Assembly (NCBI GenBank): GCA_946487985.1 | Contig: CAMLUY010000065.1 | Coordinates: forward strand, 1-5,838 | Length of the DNA stretch: 5,838 nt | Source: an uncultured Clostridia bacterium | GTDB lineage: Bacteria > Bacillota > Clostridia > Christensenellales > UBA1242 | Direction: 5' to 3' | In this document: one piece after another, positions 5,731 to 5,838 of the stretch | How positions within the stretch are numbered: position 1 is the first letter of the stretch | How the letters are laid out: the number at the start of each line of letters is the position of its first letter | The notes under the pieces: generated by a model | Seen by the model: only the letters and a program-made list of their open reading frames with translations | Databases searched by the model: none | Told to the model about the DNA's origin: nothing | Position numbers and translations under genes: made by a program

Positions 5731-5758
5731 TTGCAATAGTATTATTCTATTTTTTTTA

Positions 5759-5788
5759 ATTATACAAATTAGGACATACCCTTGTCAC
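5759..5788 (-). promoter_or_regulatory. Sigma-A promoter of the BspA-like gene
   Basis: On the minus strand GTGACA (5788-5783, 5 of 6 matches) is followed by an 18-base spacer and a perfect TATAAT (5764-5759). Initiation near 5752 gives a leader of about 33 bases containing the AGGAGG site. The -35 box lies within overlapping palindromes at 5781-5801. Confidence 0.75.
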
Positions 5789-5801
5789 AAGAGTGACGTC
5801 A
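5781..5801. promoter_or_regulatory. Overlapping palindromes at the BspA-like promoter, possible operator
   Basis: Three inverted repeats overlap here: CTTGT-C-ACAAG (5781-5791), GTCAC-aaga-GTGAC (5784-5797) and the perfect 8-bp TGACGTCA (5794-5801). They cover the -35 box and the bases just upstream, where a repressor or activator dimer could bind. I cannot assign them to a known regulator; the cluster may be partly chance. Confidence 0.35.
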
Positions 5802-5838
5802 TTTTTGCAAACAAAAATAAAAATATTTTTTTGCTTTT

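Noticed and set aside
5807..5834. GCAAA...TTTGC imperfect hairpin at the right edge
   Set aside because: The stem is almost all A-T with mismatches, and no + strand gene is present to be terminated; most likely AT-rich chance pairing.

Overview
This AT-rich window most resembles a chromosomal segment of a Bacillota (Clostridia-like, possibly gut-associated) bacterium. The clues are a DivIVA-domain protein, a clostridial-looking Lgt, a BspA-type leucine-rich-repeat surface protein, GGAGG-type ribosome binding sites and sigma-A-type promoters. The assignment rests on protein character alone; no rRNA or other taxonomic marker is present.

Layout, left to right. The window opens inside a tRNA-Tyr gene (+), followed by an intergenic stretch with a small promoter-plus-hairpin arrangement and a second promoter. 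A + strand SDR oxidoreductase gene follows (start ATG 309). It converges on a three-gene minus-strand operon, and a strong bidirectional terminator (1042-1075) separates the two. Read in its own direction the operon is lgt (prolipoprotein diacylglyceryl transferase), then a 161-residue polytopic membrane protein of unknown function, then a DivIVA-like coiled-coil protein. A consensus promoter lies directly against the lgt ATG, so lgt appears to be leaderless. Upstream of it, a second bidirectional hairpin terminator (3539-3585) ends a separate minus-strand unit: a 691-residue secreted or membrane-anchored BspA-like protein with its own promoter, palindromic operator-like sequences and a strong ribosome binding site at the right edge.

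Functionally, the lgt operon is an envelope/cell-organisation unit: lipoprotein lipidation, an uncharacterised membrane protein and a probable polar or septal scaffold. The BspA-like protein is a surface display or adhesion candidate. The SDR is FabG-like, but a Ser-Cys-Glu motif just before its active-site Tyr suggests it may be the YmfI-type reductase that finishes elongation factor P modification. No mobile element, CRISPR array or defence system is visible. The points most worth following up are the leaderless lgt, the substitutions in the Lgt signature and its long charged tail, the uncharacterised membrane protein/DivIVA pair, and the ~104-residue repeat units of the BspA-like protein.
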